A DNA stretch of 64,000 nt from Flavobacteriaceae bacterium (GCA_009886625.1 QXZA01000018.1:98936-162935), one strand, 5' to 3'. Positions 37,847 to 47,863 are shown, counted from the stretch's first letter. The notes: generated by a model from the sequence alone, not told the origin. Made by a program: numbers and translations.

Positions 37847-38524
37847 ATGGCATATATTTTACATTTAGATACTACAACAAAAAATTGTTCGGTTGCACTG
37901 GCTTTCAAGGGGAGTCTATGTGCTCAAAAACAACTTTTATCGGAGCACTTTAGTCATAGTGAAAAACTACATGTTTTTATACAAGATGTATTGCTTGAGG
38001 CTGGAATAGATTCAGATCAACTTCAAGCCATCGCTATTAGTAAAGGGCCTGGATCTTATACAGGTCTTCGCATTGGAGTTGCTGCGGCCAAAGGACTTTG
38101 TTTCGCCCTTGATATTCCATTGATAGCAGTCAATACTTTAGAGCTTATGGTGCAACCCCATACAGTAGCTCCGGGGACTTTTTTAATTCCTATGTTGGAT
38201 GCTAGGCGAATGGAAGTTTATACTGCTGTATTTGATTCCAACAAAAATTGGGTGGAGGAAACAAACGCAATGGTATTAACAGAAGCGTCTTTCCTCGATA
38301 TAGTTGGTGATCAATCCTGCTTAGTTGTTGGAGACGGTGCAGCTAAATTTAGAAACCTTAATCCGAAAATAAAGGCAAACTTTACCGAGCAAGTTCATTA
38401 TCCCTCTGCAAAAGAGATGTTTGTATTAGCTCTAGAACGTTTTGAAAAAGGAGCTTTTGAATCTTTGGCTTATTTTGAGCCGTTCTATTTGAAAGACTTT
38501 CAAATAACTCCTCTAAAAAAATAA
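37847..38524 (+). CDS. tsaB: tRNA threonylcarbamoyladenosine biosynthesis protein TsaB
   Basis: This 225-residue ASKHA-fold protein has LHLDTTTKNCSVAL near the start and GPGSYTGLRIGVAAAKGL (about 69-86), the TsaB signature. With TsaD and TsaE it makes the N6-threonylcarbamoyl modification at A37 of tRNAs that read ANN codons. It lacks the metal-binding histidines of TsaD, as expected. It converges with the Nfu gene, only 2 bp apart. Confidence 0.95.
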   Translation: MAYILHLDTTTKNCSVALAFKGSLCAQKQLLSEHFSHSEKLHVFIQDVLLEAGIDSDQLQAIAISKGPGSYTGLRIGVAAAKGLCFALDIPLIAVNTLELMVQPHTVAPGTFLIPMLDARRMEVYTAVFDSNKNWVEETNAMVLTEASFLDIVGDQSCLVVGDGAAKFRNLNPKIKANFTEQVHYPSAKEMFVLALERFEKGAFESLAYFEPFYLKDFQITPLKK

Positions 38525-38526
38525 GC

Positions 38527-39417
38527 TTAACCGTTTACTGCAACTACATTAGCAACCTTTCCAGGCATCATTTCCTTCAGCATGGTTTCGATTCCGTTTT
38601 TAAGAGTAAAAGTTGAAGAAGGACAACCGCTGCAGGCGCCTTGTAAAATCACATGAACCTCTTTCTCTTGTGCATCATAGGAGTCAAATACAATATTACC
38701 TCCATCAGAAGCAACGGCTGGCTTGATATACTCATCTAAAATTGAGACAATTTGTTGCTCTGTGGCATTTAGATTAAGCTCAGGTTGATCATTTTTATTA
38801 ACGTCCAAAGCAACAGGAGCTTCTGTTAAAATAACATTTCCTTCTTCTATAAAAGCGCGAATAAATTCACGAACTTCCATAACCACTTCCTCCCATTCGG
38901 TAATTTCAAACTTAGTAATAGAAACATAATTAGCATCTAAAAATACTTCTTTAACATAAGGAAGGTGAAATAATTTTTGGGCTAATGGAGCATTTTTTGC
39001 TTCATCAATATTCTTAAACTCAACACTTTGAGGCACAAGGGGTTTGTTGGCAACAAATTTCATCACCGAGGGATTGGGTGTGCTTTCAGCATATACACTT
39101 ACGGGGATCTTCTCGTTGCGTTGCGCTTCAAGAACAACACCTCCGTCATTGAGATAGGTTTGTAACTGTTCTTCAACCTCTTCTAGTACCTCTTCCCACT
39201 CAAGAATATCAAATCGTTCAACCTCAATTGTAGTTTCAGAAAGACGAACTGATTTTACAAAGGGTAAGTAAAATAATTGCTGAATCAAGGGGGCTCCCTT
39301 AGCTTCGTCAATATTTTTATAGTGAGCAGTCTCTTTTGGACCTATTTCTTGATCTACTTCAAAGTTAGCCCAACGATCTCCTTTTTTGCAATTTGCAGTT
39401 AGTCGAAATATCTTCAT
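38527..39417 (-). CDS. NifU/Nfu-family Fe-S carrier with duplicated N-terminal domain
   Basis: This 296-residue protein has two tandem copies of the Nfu N-terminal domain (about 1-97 and 108-200). Each has NIDEAK-AP--Q-LF-LP-VK and EWEEV segments; only the second has the ESTPNPSVMKF start typical of the domain. The C-terminal NifU domain (about 218-296) carries C262 and C265 (CSGCPSS), which bind a [4Fe-4S] cluster in dimers. It acts as a late carrier to client enzymes. The doubled N-domain is also seen in other flavobacterial homologues as far as I recall. Confidence 0.93.
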   Translation of the reverse strand: MKIFRLTANCKKGDRWANFEVDQEIGPKETAHYKNIDEAKGAPLIQQLFYLPFVKSVRLSETTIEVERFDILEWEEVLEEVEEQLQTYLNDGGVVLEAQRNEKIPVSVYAESTPNPSVMKFVANKPLVPQSVEFKNIDEAKNAPLAQKLFHLPYVKEVFLDANYVSITKFEITEWEEVVMEVREFIRAFIEEGNVILTEAPVALDVNKNDQPELNLNATEQQIVSILDEYIKPAVASDGGNIVFDSYDAQEKEVHVILQGACSGCPSSTFTLKNGIETMLKEMMPGKVANVVAVNG

Positions 39418-39515
39418 CTTTTTTTTTCAAAAATAATGAAAGCATAATGAATTATAGCTTGAAACCAAAGACATATTTATGCCCAATCTTTTGTATTTTG
39501 GTAAAAACAAATTTT

Positions 39516-40025
39516 ATGTTGATTAAGACGGTTAGGGGGTATACTCCCTCATTGGGTGAAAGATGTTTTATTGCTGAAAACGCAACTTTAATTGGGGATC
39601 TCATCATGGGTAATGATTGCTCGGTTTGGTATCAAGCGGTAGTCAGAGGAGATGTAAATGCCATTCGAATCGGAAATCAAGTAAATATTCAAGATGGTGC
39701 TGTTATTCATGCAACCTATGAAACTGCAGCAACGACAATAGGAAATAAAGTTTCCATTGGTCACAATGCGATTGTTCATGGATGTACTATAGAAGATAAT
39801 GTTTTGATAGGTATGGGGAGTATAGTAATGGATCACTGTGTGGTGGGAAGTAACAGTATTATAGCTGCTGGTGCAGTTGTAACTCAGAATACAATTATTC
39901 CACCAGGTTCAATTTATGCAGGAGTTCCTGCAAAGAAAATTAAGAGTATAGATCCTCATCTTCAACAAAATGAAATTGAGCGTATTGCTCAAAATTATTT
40001 AAAGTATGCTTCTTGGTTTAAATAA
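39516..40025 (+). CDS. Gamma-class carbonic anhydrase-family protein
   Basis: I choose ATG 39516 (MLIKTVRGYTPSLG), which gives 169 residues, the family length; an open frame from 39393 would overlap the Nfu start and add a non-conserved tail. Left-handed beta-helix hexapeptides run through the middle. The metal ligands are visible as H in GAVIHATYE, H in SIGHNAIVHG and H in IVHG. Members bind zinc or iron; some hydrate carbon dioxide, many (YrdA/PaaY-like) have other or unknown activity. A shared terminator follows. Confidence 0.93.
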   Translation: MLIKTVRGYTPSLGERCFIAENATLIGDLIMGNDCSVWYQAVVRGDVNAIRIGNQVNIQDGAVIHATYETAATTIGNKVSIGHNAIVHGCTIEDNVLIGMGSIVMDHCVVGSNSIIAAGAVVTQNTIIPPGSIYAGVPAKKIKSIDPHLQQNEIERIAQNYLKYASWFK

Positions 40026-40053
40026 AAAAGGCTGCCTACTGGCAGCCTTTTTT
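40024..40053. terminator. Bidirectional intrinsic terminator
   Basis: The perfect stem AAAAAAGGCTGCC (40024-40036) / GGCAGCCTTTTTT (41-53 of the same block) with a 4-nt loop carries an A run on one side and a T run on the other. It therefore serves both the carbonic anhydrase gene (+) and the converging OmpH gene (-). Confidence 0.9.
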
Positions 40054-40072
40054 ATTGTGGATAACGGTGATA

Positions 40073-40579
40073 TTAAAAACCTAATTCTGTTTTCACATCA
40101 GCCATTAAATTCTTTCCTGAAGCAGTGATTACACTTCCTCCTGGGCTTGAGTCTAATACATAGTCAAATCCTTGAACTCCGGCTACTTTTTCAATAGCAA
40201 CACGCGCTTTTTCGTAAAGAGGGCGCATCATTTCAGCGGAACGTTTTTGAAGCTCTTGAGAAGCAGTTTCTCTAAACTCTTGAATACGTTGTTGCATCTC
40301 TTGTAATTCAATTTGACGTTGTTGATTGATTAATTCAGTTTGATTCTGTGCATCACCTTGGTAAGATTGTGCTTTAGTTTGGAATTCTTTTACAGAAGTT
40401 TCCATTTCGCTTGCGTATTGATCTTCAAGTTTTTTAAGTTCACTTTGAGCTGCAATTACTTCAGGCATCTCACTGATTAATTCTTGAGTATTAATGTGAG
40501 CTACTTTAGATTGAGCCATTACATTTAATGGAGCAACTAATAATAACAAGCTAACAATAAGGGTAGATAAATGTTTCAT
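40073..40579 (-). CDS. OmpH/Skp-family periplasmic chaperone (1)
   Basis: This 168-residue protein has a signal peptide (about 1-22, ending VMAQ), then VAHINTQELISEMPEV, a long coiled coil rich in Q, E and K (about 40-110) and the C-terminal ASEVIL-like end (FDYVLDSSPGG). Skp trimers hold unfolded outer-membrane proteins for delivery to BAM. It is downstream of a paralogue and bamA on the same strand. Confidence 0.92.
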   Translation of the reverse strand: MKHLSTLIVSLLLLVAPLNVMAQSKVAHINTQELISEMPEVIAAQSELKKLEDQYASEMETSVKEFQTKAQSYQGDAQNQTELINQQRQIELQEMQQRIQEFRETASQELQKRSAEMMRPLYEKARVAIEKVAGVQGFDYVLDSSPGGSVITASGKNLMADVKTELGF

Positions 40580-40597
40580 ATAAGAGGTATGTAAAAA

Positions 40598-41194
40598 TTA
40601 ATTTTTTGATGTTGTTGTTTTGGATTTCAAAGCCTCGAGTTGATTCTTTTTATTTTGAATTCTTTGTTGTCTATTTATTCTTTTAATTACCAGGTCGCTA
40701 ATATCGTAATTTTTTGCGGAATATAACATAGTAACATTAGAAGATCGATCAAAAATAAAGTCATATTTTTTTTCTTCTGCGATTAGTTTAACAACACTCA
40801 TTACTTGATCTTGAACAGGTTGTATTAATTTAGATCGTTGAATAATCATATCTCCTCTGGGTCCAAAACGTTTTTCTTGAAGGTTCACAATGTCAGAAGC
40901 AAAATCTTGAATTTCAACTTCTCTGTCGTTGATTAATTCTGGCGTCAAGAGAATACGCTCTGTATTTAGTTGATCTTGATATTGTTTTAATTGGATTTTT
41001 TTAAGTTCAATTTCCTTTTTCCATTTAGCGATGTTTTTATCTAAAAGTTGACTAGCTTCTTGATATTCGTCAATGTTTTCTAATATGACATTCATGTCAA
41101 TGTATCCCACTCGAGTTCCTCTTTGGGCATTGAGTTGAATGCTCATCAGCAGAATGAGTATAAAACAGCGTTTTATTTGCAGGTTAATTTTCAT
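40598..41194 (-). CDS. OmpH/Skp-family periplasmic chaperone (2)
   Basis: This 198-residue paralogue of the next gene has a signal peptide ending QLNAQ, GYIDMNVILENIDEY, a coiled coil (about 45-125), and YDFIFDRSSNVTMLY matching the Skp C-terminal strand. It ends with a lysine/threonine-rich tail of about 35 residues that the paralogue lacks. It lies between bamA and the shorter OmpH gene, and the two probably act on BamA clients. Confidence 0.92.
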   Translation of the reverse strand: MKINLQIKRCFILILLMSIQLNAQRGTRVGYIDMNVILENIDEYQEASQLLDKNIAKWKKEIELKKIQLKQYQDQLNTERILLTPELINDREVEIQDFASDIVNLQEKRFGPRGDMIIQRSKLIQPVQDQVMSVVKLIAEEKKYDFIFDRSSNVTMLYSAKNYDISDLVIKRINRQQRIQNKKNQLEALKSKTTTSKN

Positions 41195-41260
41195 AGTTAT
41201 TATAACGTAAAGTTATCTAACTTATTTTGAGTTCTCTAAAATATCGATCTTTATAATTTG

Positions 41261-43792
41261 TTAAAAACGCTGACCAATTATAAAGTGAGTCTCCCACCCA
41301 TTAGCTGTTGTAGAGTTTGGATTTGGATTGTCAAAGCCGTATCCAAAGTCAATTCCAAGAAGTCCAAATGCTGGCATAAAGATTCTAACCCCAGCTCCAG
41401 CAGAACGTTTTGAGTTAAAAGGATCAAAATTTCTAAAGCTATCATAACCATTACCTGCTTCTAAAAAACTTAAGGCATATATGGATGCGCTGGGTTTTAA
41501 TGTAATGGGATAACGGAGTTCTATAGAAAATTTGTTATAAATCACAGAGCCATCATTTCCAGAAAGTGATTGATTTGGATACCCCCTCAATGCAATAGTT
41601 TCTCTTCCATCCAGAGCATAACTTATCATTCCGTCTCCACCCAAGAAAAATCGTTCGAACGGGATGTTTCCTCTGCTAATGTTATAGGCACCAATGAAAC
41701 CGAAATCTGCTTGAGTTTTTAAGGTGAGTTTTTCATAAATAGGAGTATACCAAGTTCCGTTAAATTTAACTTTATAAAACTCTAACCATTTAAATTTCTC
41801 TTGATCAATTACTGAGATTAAAGGATTTCCATTTTCATCTTGAAATTCAGGTAGGTCCCCTAGATTGCTGTAGTCTTTCCCATTAAAAAGAGAGTAGGGC
41901 GGGGTGAATTTAGCAGTTATATTAAATGAGGATCCTCCTGTAGGAAAAATAGGATTGATTCGTGTATTGTCTCTAGAAAGACTTACGGTGTATGCAAGAT
42001 TGTTTGCCTCTCCATCTCCAAAAGTAAAAAGTCCAGTAAAATAATTGTTAAGGTTATAATATTGAAATGATATTGATTGAGATAATTGGAAAAAGTCATC
42101 TGGAACACGAAGGCGTTTTGCAAGTCCAAGTGTAATCCCACTTATTTGGAAGGATTGACTTTTATCTGCTAAACCAGTAAAATAATCAAAGCGATATTGA
42201 ATGGTATGTTGAAGTGAAGTTGAAAACTGAACTGGTTGTTGTCCTCCAAGCCAAGGTTCTGCAAAGCTAAAACTATAGGTGCTGTAAAATTGACTTGCTT
42301 GAAGACGCAAGGCTAGATTTTGACCATCACCCATGGGTAAGGGTTTGTATGCTTTTTTGTCAAAAATATTACGCATCGAGAAGTTATTGAATGAGAGTCC
42401 AAGAGTTCCAATAAAACCTCCTTGTCCATAACCTCCTTGAAGTTCAATTTGACTTGCACCTGATTCAACCAAATCAAAACGAACATCTATAGTTCCAGAA
42501 TTTGGATCTACATTTTCCATTTGAGGATTGATCTGTTCCGCATCAAAAAAGCCAAGCTGTCCTAATTCTCTTACTGTACGAACCAGTTTGTCTTTACTAT
42601 ACAGATCCCCTGGCTTAGCTCTCATCTCACGATAGATTACATGATCATTTGTTTTAGTATTTCCATTGACTACAATTTTATTGAAATTAGCCAATTTACC
42701 TTCTGTAATTCTGATTTCAAAATTGATGGTATCATTGATAGCACTTACTTCTACTGCGTTTATGTTTGAGAATAAATATCCACTGTTTTGATAAAGATTG
42801 GTGATGTCATTTCCATCGGGTTTGGAATTGTCGGCAATTCGTTTTTTGAGTAAAACACCATTGTAAACATCTCCCTTTTTAAGTCCCAGAATTTGCTGAA
42901 GCACAGCATTGGAGTATGTTGTATTCCCTATAAACTTGATATCACCAAAATAATATTTATTCCCTTCCTCTATGGCCAGGTTTAGATCAACTGTATTGGA
43001 GTTGTCTTCATTTTGGATTAATGTATCGGTTAGTATTCGAGCATCTCGATATCCTTCTTCTTTGTAAAAATCAATTAGTTTGGTTAAATCATCTTTAAAG
43101 TCTTTTTCGATGTACTTTGATTTTTTCCAAAAGCGGATGGATTTTTTATGTTTAGTGTTTTTAAATTTTGAACGTAATTTTTTACCTTTAAAAACTTCAT
43201 TCCCATCAAAATTAATGTTCTGTATTTTTACTCTTGGCCCTTTATCAATGTTTACAACCATTTTGAAAGCATTTCCCTCAAGGGTGTCTTTTATTGTATT
43301 GAGAACAACTTTAGTGTTTAGAAAACCTTCTTTTTTGTATTTATTTTCAATATAATTTTGAGTGTTTGTTAAAAAGCTTTCAGAAAGTTTTTTACCTACA
43401 GTCAGTTCAGTATCAGAAATTATACTTTCTGTACGTCCCTTTTTGATTCCTTTAATTTTAACATCTGAAAGTGTAGGGAGTTCTTCAATCTCAATTTCTA
43501 CCGTGATCTTTTTTCCAGCTAAATTTGTAACATAAAAGTTGATATCACTAAATAATTCTAATCCCCATAATTTGTTGATAACACCACTTATTTCCTCTCC
43601 AGGTAAGGCAATTTTTTGTCCTTTTCGTAAACCACTGTAAGAGATTACAGTTTGTGAGTTATATGTTTTGAGGCCAGAAACGATGATAGAGTCTAGAACA
43701 TAAGTCCTTCCCTTTTTAAAGTTTTCGGTTTGTGCTTGTGTATATCCTCCTATGATGAGAAATAACCCTACTAATAAAAACTTGTATCTCAT
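41261..43792 (-). CDS. bamA: Outer-membrane protein assembly factor BamA
   Basis: The start is set at ATG 43792 (MRYKFLLVGLF), one base after the uppS stop, giving a clean signal peptide ending TQAQ; an ATG 33 bp upstream would overlap uppS. The 843-residue product has five POTRA domains (about 25-440; for example VKIQNINFDGNEVFKGKKL and LANFNKIVVNGNTKTNDHVI) and the Omp85 barrel ending in HFIIGQRF with a terminal aromatic. The lid-loop region has the conserved VRGY equivalent ALRGYPNQSL. BamA inserts beta-barrels such as SusC and SprA into the outer membrane. Confidence 0.96.
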   Translation of the reverse strand: MRYKFLLVGLFLIIGGYTQAQTENFKKGRTYVLDSIIVSGLKTYNSQTVISYSGLRKGQKIALPGEEISGVINKLWGLELFSDINFYVTNLAGKKITVEIEIEELPTLSDVKIKGIKKGRTESIISDTELTVGKKLSESFLTNTQNYIENKYKKEGFLNTKVVLNTIKDTLEGNAFKMVVNIDKGPRVKIQNINFDGNEVFKGKKLRSKFKNTKHKKSIRFWKKSKYIEKDFKDDLTKLIDFYKEEGYRDARILTDTLIQNEDNSNTVDLNLAIEEGNKYYFGDIKFIGNTTYSNAVLQQILGLKKGDVYNGVLLKKRIADNSKPDGNDITNLYQNSGYLFSNINAVEVSAINDTINFEIRITEGKLANFNKIVVNGNTKTNDHVIYREMRAKPGDLYSKDKLVRTVRELGQLGFFDAEQINPQMENVDPNSGTIDVRFDLVESGASQIELQGGYGQGGFIGTLGLSFNNFSMRNIFDKKAYKPLPMGDGQNLALRLQASQFYSTYSFSFAEPWLGGQQPVQFSTSLQHTIQYRFDYFTGLADKSQSFQISGITLGLAKRLRVPDDFFQLSQSISFQYYNLNNYFTGLFTFGDGEANNLAYTVSLSRDNTRINPIFPTGGSSFNITAKFTPPYSLFNGKDYSNLGDLPEFQDENGNPLISVIDQEKFKWLEFYKVKFNGTWYTPIYEKLTLKTQADFGFIGAYNISRGNIPFERFFLGGDGMISYALDGRETIALRGYPNQSLSGNDGSVIYNKFSIELRYPITLKPSASIYALSFLEAGNGYDSFRNFDPFNSKRSAGAGVRIFMPAFGLLGIDFGYGFDNPNPNSTTANGWETHFIIGQRF

Positions 43793-43793
43793 T

Positions 43794-44513
43794 TTATGTT
43801 GTGAGTTGTTCGCTCGTTTTTCCAAATCGTCGTTCTCTTTTACCGTAGTTTGTTAATGCTTCATTTAGATCTTCTTTCGAAAAATCTGGCCATAATATTT
43901 TTGTAAAGTATAATTCAGCGTAGGCTATATGCCATAATAAAAAATTACTTATTCTTTCCTCTCCACTTGTACGAATTAACAAATCTACAGGGGGTAAATA
44001 ATGGGAGTAAAGATGCTCATTAATCGTGGACTGGTCAACTTTTTCAATAGAAATTATACTATTTTTAACTTTATTAGCTATAGTCTTCATTGCTTGAGTG
44101 AGCTCTTCCTTAGCCCCATAGTTCAGGGCCAAAGTGAGTGTTAACCCAGTATTGTTTTTTGTTTTGTCAACCACATAATTTAATTCTTCTCTCACAGCAG
44201 AAGGAAGTCGATCAAGATCTCCTATGGATTTTAGTTTAATATTGTTTTTGATCAATCGATTAAACTCTTTTTTTAATGAACTCAAGAGTAAACGCATTAA
44301 AACACCCACTTCGTCTTCTGGACGACTCCAGTTTTCAGTTGAAAAAGTAAAAAGAGTTAAGAATTTAATTTTCTGACGTGCAGCCTCTTCAATTACTTCT
44401 CTCACCGCAGAAGCGCCTTTTTTGTGTCCTAATATACGCTGTTTGCCTCTTTGGTTGGCCCAACGGCCATTTCCGTCCATTATGATAGCGACATGTTCCG
44501 GTAATTTTCTCAT
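43794..44513 (-). CDS. uppS: Isoprenyl transferase (undecaprenyl diphosphate synthase)
   Basis: This 239-residue cis-prenyltransferase has the IIMDGNGRWANQRG signature with catalytic D13, FSTENWSRP (about 57-65) and IRTSGEERISNFLLW near the C-terminus. It chains isopentenyl units onto farnesyl diphosphate to form the C55 lipid carrier for peptidoglycan and surface glycans. It sits next to bamA with a 1-bp gap and directly after the DUF6089 gene. Confidence 0.96.
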   Translation of the reverse strand: MRKLPEHVAIIMDGNGRWANQRGKQRILGHKKGASAVREVIEEAARQKIKFLTLFTFSTENWSRPEDEVGVLMRLLLSSLKKEFNRLIKNNIKLKSIGDLDRLPSAVREELNYVVDKTKNNTGLTLTLALNYGAKEELTQAMKTIANKVKNSIISIEKVDQSTINEHLYSHYLPPVDLLIRTSGEERISNFLLWHIAYAELYFTKILWPDFSKEDLNEALTNYGKRERRFGKTSEQLTT

Positions 44514-45236
44514 TTATTCTTTACAATAACATGGAAGATCGCCAAAGGTAAATGAAATTGTCAAACCCGTAAAAATATACCAGTCATTATTCATAATATT
44601 TCCAAATTTATATGTAGGATTATCTGCGAATTCGTTTTCGGGATTGCTTCCGTCTAAATTATCAGTAAGGGTATAGCGCGCTCCCATTTCAAATGCGAGG
44701 ACAAATAATGGGTTAGGATTTACTTTAAAACCTAGAATTAATGGAAATGCAATTTTTTCATCCTTCCCATAGTTGTTGTAGGTTGGCGGATCAAAAGGGC
44801 CATTGGGGGTAAGGTAAAATTGATTATACCTAAAATAACTGATGCCATAAAACACATAGGGCGTAAAACTCAAGGTTTCATTGTGGAGATTAAATTCAAA
44901 AAAATTAATTTCAATTCCTGCCATCGCTTCTTGTATGCTGTTTTCTAACTTCAAGGAGCGACTAAAACGGTTAATATCGCTGTTTCCATATTCGTTTTCT
45001 TTTAATTTTGTAGTAGAAAATCCAGCCCGCAAAGAGAAACGGTCTGTAGCGTTCCATTTATAAACGATACCAAATGCTGGGGAATTTGGGTCAATATACT
45101 TATCCGTACCAATATCTCCTATGTAATTGCTAGCTCCAATAAAAGCACCAACTTCATGAAATTGAGCAGATATAGTCACCAAATTAAAGTAGGCGAAAAG
45201 GGTAAAGACTAATTTGTGTATTTTGAGCTTGATCAT
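44514..45236 (-). CDS. DUF6089-family outer-membrane beta-barrel protein
   Basis: This 240-residue protein has a signal peptide (about 1-24, ending TISAQ), then EVGAFIGASNYIGDIG, alternating hydrophobic strands with aromatic ends, and an eight-stranded-barrel-like pattern ending LTISFTFG. The position between nadK and uppS is the usual place of the DUF6089 gene in flavobacteria. The role is unknown. Its stop codon directly abuts the uppS start. Confidence 0.85.
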   Translation of the reverse strand: MIKLKIHKLVFTLFAYFNLVTISAQFHEVGAFIGASNYIGDIGTDKYIDPNSPAFGIVYKWNATDRFSLRAGFSTTKLKENEYGNSDINRFSRSLKLENSIQEAMAGIEINFFEFNLHNETLSFTPYVFYGISYFRYNQFYLTPNGPFDPPTYNNYGKDEKIAFPLILGFKVNPNPLFVLAFEMGARYTLTDNLDGSNPENEFADNPTYKFGNIMNNDWYIFTGLTISFTFGDLPCYCKE

Positions 45237-45289
45237 GAAAGTTTATACACAAGAATTACTTGCAATATATAAACCCTAAAAGCCCTTTT

Positions 45290-46171
45290 TTATTGTGTGT
45301 TTCGCGTGTCTTGCCCCCAAAAAAGTTTTTCTCGCAATGTCTCAAAAAAGAAAGCTCCCTCAAGTTGAACTGTTTGAATTGAAAAAGAGGCTTTTTTTAA
45401 ATAAATATCATTGCCGTTTTCAAGGGTTAGAATTCTCGAATCTAAGGAGAGTAGATGTGTTTTATCTCTTCCGGTAACAGAGATTCTAATTTCTGTGGAA
45501 TCTGGAATGATCAATGGACGAATGTTAATGTTATGGGGAGCAATTGGATTTAAAATCCAACATGAAGAATTTGGAGAGACTATAGGTCCGCCACTGCTCA
45601 AAGAATATCCTGTTGAACCTGTTGGTGTTGAAACAATGAGCCCATCGGCCCAATAAGTTGTGAGGTATTTTCCGTCCAATTCAGCATTTATGCTGAGCAT
45701 GGAGGTCGTATTTTTTCTGTTTATAGTTACTTCATTAAGTGCAAATCCAATTTCTTCTAAAGCAGACACAGGGTTTTTTGTGTTCACTTTAAGTAAAGAA
45801 CGTTCTATGAAAGTGTACTTTTCTTTAAAGAAAGCATCTAAACCTTCCTCTAAAGCATCTCGATGAAGTGAAGTTAAAAAGCCAAGCCGACCAGTATTGA
45901 TCCCAAAAATTGGAATTTTAGAATTGCGAACAACGGTTATGGATCGCAACAAGGTTCCGTCTCCTCCAATTGAAAAAAGAAAATCTACACTAGGGTCTAG
46001 GATTTCATCATCACTGAAATATGAATATTGATTTTGTTTAGTACCCAAATGTTTCTTCAATCGATCAACCAATAAAATATTGTGATCATGTGTTTCCAGA
46101 TATTCAATTACCGTATTGATATAGATAAGCGTTTCCGAAGAAAAAAAGGCACTATAGATCGCTATGTTCAT
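45290..46171 (-). CDS. nadK: NAD kinase
   Basis: This 293-residue protein has the GGDGTLL motif (69-75), GINTGRLGFLTSL, LNEVTINR and the GSTGYSLSSGGP stretch that defines the family. It phosphorylates NAD to NADP. It leads the minus-strand run nadK-DUF6089-uppS-bamA-ompH-ompH and is divergent from pdxJ. Confidence 0.95.
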   Translation of the reverse strand: MNIAIYSAFFSSETLIYINTVIEYLETHDHNILLVDRLKKHLGTKQNQYSYFSDDEILDPSVDFLFSIGGDGTLLRSITVVRNSKIPIFGINTGRLGFLTSLHRDALEEGLDAFFKEKYTFIERSLLKVNTKNPVSALEEIGFALNEVTINRKNTTSMLSINAELDGKYLTTYWADGLIVSTPTGSTGYSLSSGGPIVSPNSSCWILNPIAPHNINIRPLIIPDSTEIRISVTGRDKTHLLSLDSRILTLENGNDIYLKKASFSIQTVQLEGAFFFETLREKLFWGQDTRNTQ

Positions 46172-46196
46172 AACTGATTTGCTTGTGGTAAAGGTA

Positions 46197-46204
46197 CAAA
46201 AGTA
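46197..46204 (-). promoter_or_regulatory. -7 promoter box upstream of nadK
   Basis: Read on the minus strand this is TACTTTTG, an exact TAnnTTTG match, 25 bp ahead of the nadK ATG. A matching -33 TTG was not found at the standard spacing. Confidence 0.5.
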
Positions 46205-46307
46205 GACGGAATCAAGTTGCTAAGTGTTAAAAATGCTTAAAGCCAACAAATAAACCGTATTTTATTTCTAAGTCCTCGATGAAGCACTTATTTTTACAAA
46301 AAAAACA

Positions 46308-47024
46308 ATGACCTCACTTAGTGTAAATATTAATAAGGTGGCAACCTTACGCAATGCACGTGGAGGAAACGTCCCTAATTTATTGGAGGTTACTAAAGAT
46401 TTACAACGCTTTGGAGCACAGGGAATCACCATCCATCCACGTCCAGACCAGCGTCATATTCGTTATGATGATGCTTATGCACTCCCTGATGTAGTCACTA
46501 CGGAGTTTAATATAGAGGGGAATCCAATTCCTGAATTTATTGAGATGGTTCTCAAAATTAAACCTGATCAAGTTACCTTAGTTCCCGACGCCAATGATGT
46601 GTTAACTTCAAATGCAGGTTGGGATACACTTAAAAATAAGGAATATTTAACATCAATAATTAGTGCGTTTAAAGAAGCTGGAATTCGTACTTCTATCTTT
46701 GTAGATCCAGTTGTTGAGATGATTGAAGACGCTATGTCCACTGGTACAGACCGAATTGAACTGTATACCGAATCCTATGCTAAAGAATATCATAAAGATC
46801 CTCAAAAAGCAATTGCTCCTTATGTTGCAGCAGCAGTTAAAGCCAATGCGCTTGGAATAGGAATTAATGCAGGTCATGATTTGAGTTTGGATAACCTTGC
46901 TTTTTTTGCAAAAAATATACCTGGTCTTCTGGAAGTGTCTATTGGTCATGCTCTAATTTGTGAAAGTCTTTATTTGGGCTTCGAAAATGTAATTCCTATG
47001 TACCTTCAACGTTTGTCTTCTTGA
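46308..47024 (+). CDS. pdxJ: Pyridoxine 5'-phosphate synthase
   Basis: This 238-residue TIM-barrel enzyme starts [16 protein letters not shown], continues with [14 protein letters not shown] (substrate-binding histidines and arginines) and ends with [13 protein letters not shown] and [13 protein letters not shown]. PdxJ condenses 3-amino-2-oxopropyl phosphate with deoxyxylulose 5-phosphate to form pyridoxine phosphate. Its stop overlaps the next gene's TTG start (TTGA). Confidence 0.96.
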   Translation: MTSLSVNINKVATLRNARGGNVPNLLEVTKDLQRFGAQGITIHPRPDQRHIRYDDAYALPDVVTTEFNIEGNPIPEFIEMVLKIKPDQVTLVPDANDVLTSNAGWDTLKNKEYLTSIISAFKEAGIRTSIFVDPVVEMIEDAMSTGTDRIELYTESYAKEYHKDPQKAIAPYVAAAVKANALGIGINAGHDLSLDNLAFFAKNIPGLLEVSIGHALICESLYLGFENVIPMYLQRLSS

Positions 47025-47797
47025 GTATTCTACATAGCAATATAATTGGTGATAAAGGAAAGGATTTGTTAATTCTTCATGGTTTCTTGGGAATGGGAAA
47101 TAATTGGAAAACCCACGCCAAACAATGGGTATCACTTGGATACAGAGTTCATCTAATTGATCAACGAAATCATGGAAGAAGTTTTTGGAGTAGGGATTTT
47201 AATTATTTGATTCTAGCCCAGGATGTAGTTGCCTATTGCAAACATCAACAGTTAGAGAAAGTCTTGATTTTAGGACACTCAATGGGAGGTAAAACAGTAA
47301 TGCATTTGGCATGTCGTTTCCCTGAATATGTTCATGCTTTTGTGGTTGCAGATATAGCACCGAAAACCTATAACCCACACCATCAACAAATTTTAAATGG
47401 ACTCAGTCATCTTGATTTTAATCAAATTAAAACCCGTTCAGATGCAGATCAAGCTTTAGCATCTTATGTAGAAGATGCGGGAACACGTATGTTTTTATTG
47501 AAAAATTTACATTGGGTATCTCAAGGAAAGTTAGGCCTTCGTTTGAATATTGATGTATTAAAAAACACAAATGATAAAATTGGAGAGGGACTCTTGCCAG
47601 AGGATAATTCCCAGCACCAATGTTTGTTTATTAAAGGCGAGAAGTCAGATTATATTTTAGAAAATGACACCCACCTCATTAAACATCATTTTCCCAAGGC
47701 TGAGCAAGTTACTGTTCCCAATGCAGGACATTGGTTGCATGCTGAAAATCCGATTTTCTTTTTTGATACGGTCACTGCATGGCTTCAAAAGCGATAA
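47021..47797 (+). CDS. Alpha/beta-fold hydrolase
   Basis: This 258-residue protein has the oxyanion segment [11 protein letters not shown] (19-29), the nucleophile elbow GHSMGG with S87, an aspartate in GEKSDYI and the terminal NAGHWLH histidine, so the catalytic triad is complete. Its best pattern is the YbfF/esterase group of the family. The start is a TTG overlapping the pdxJ stop by 4 bp; the first later ATG falls within the fold. The substrate is unknown. Confidence 0.88.
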   Translation: MSILHSNIIGDKGKDLLILHGFLGMGNNWKTHAKQWVSLGYRVHLIDQRNHGRSFWSRDFNYLILAQDVVAYCKHQQLEKVLILGHSMGGKTVMHLACRFPEYVHAFVVADIAPKTYNPHHQQILNGLSHLDFNQIKTRSDADQALASYVEDAGTRMFLLKNLHWVSQGKLGLRLNIDVLKNTNDKIGEGLLPEDNSQHQCLFIKGEKSDYILENDTHLIKHHFPKAEQVTVPNAGHWLHAENPIFFFDTVTAWLQKR

Positions 47798-47835
47798 TAT
47801 TTAACACTATTCTTTTAAAATGTGATATTTATCGC
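47791..47835. repeat. Imperfect inverted repeat over the hydrolase stop codon
   Basis: Arms GCGATAATAT (47791-47800) and ATATTTATCGC (47825-47835) pair with one bulged base around a 24-nt loop. No T run follows in either direction, so it is a weak terminator at best; it may be an mRNA 3'-end hairpin. Confidence 0.35.
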
Positions 47836-47863
47836 AAGATTCGGTGATCCGAATTACATACCC

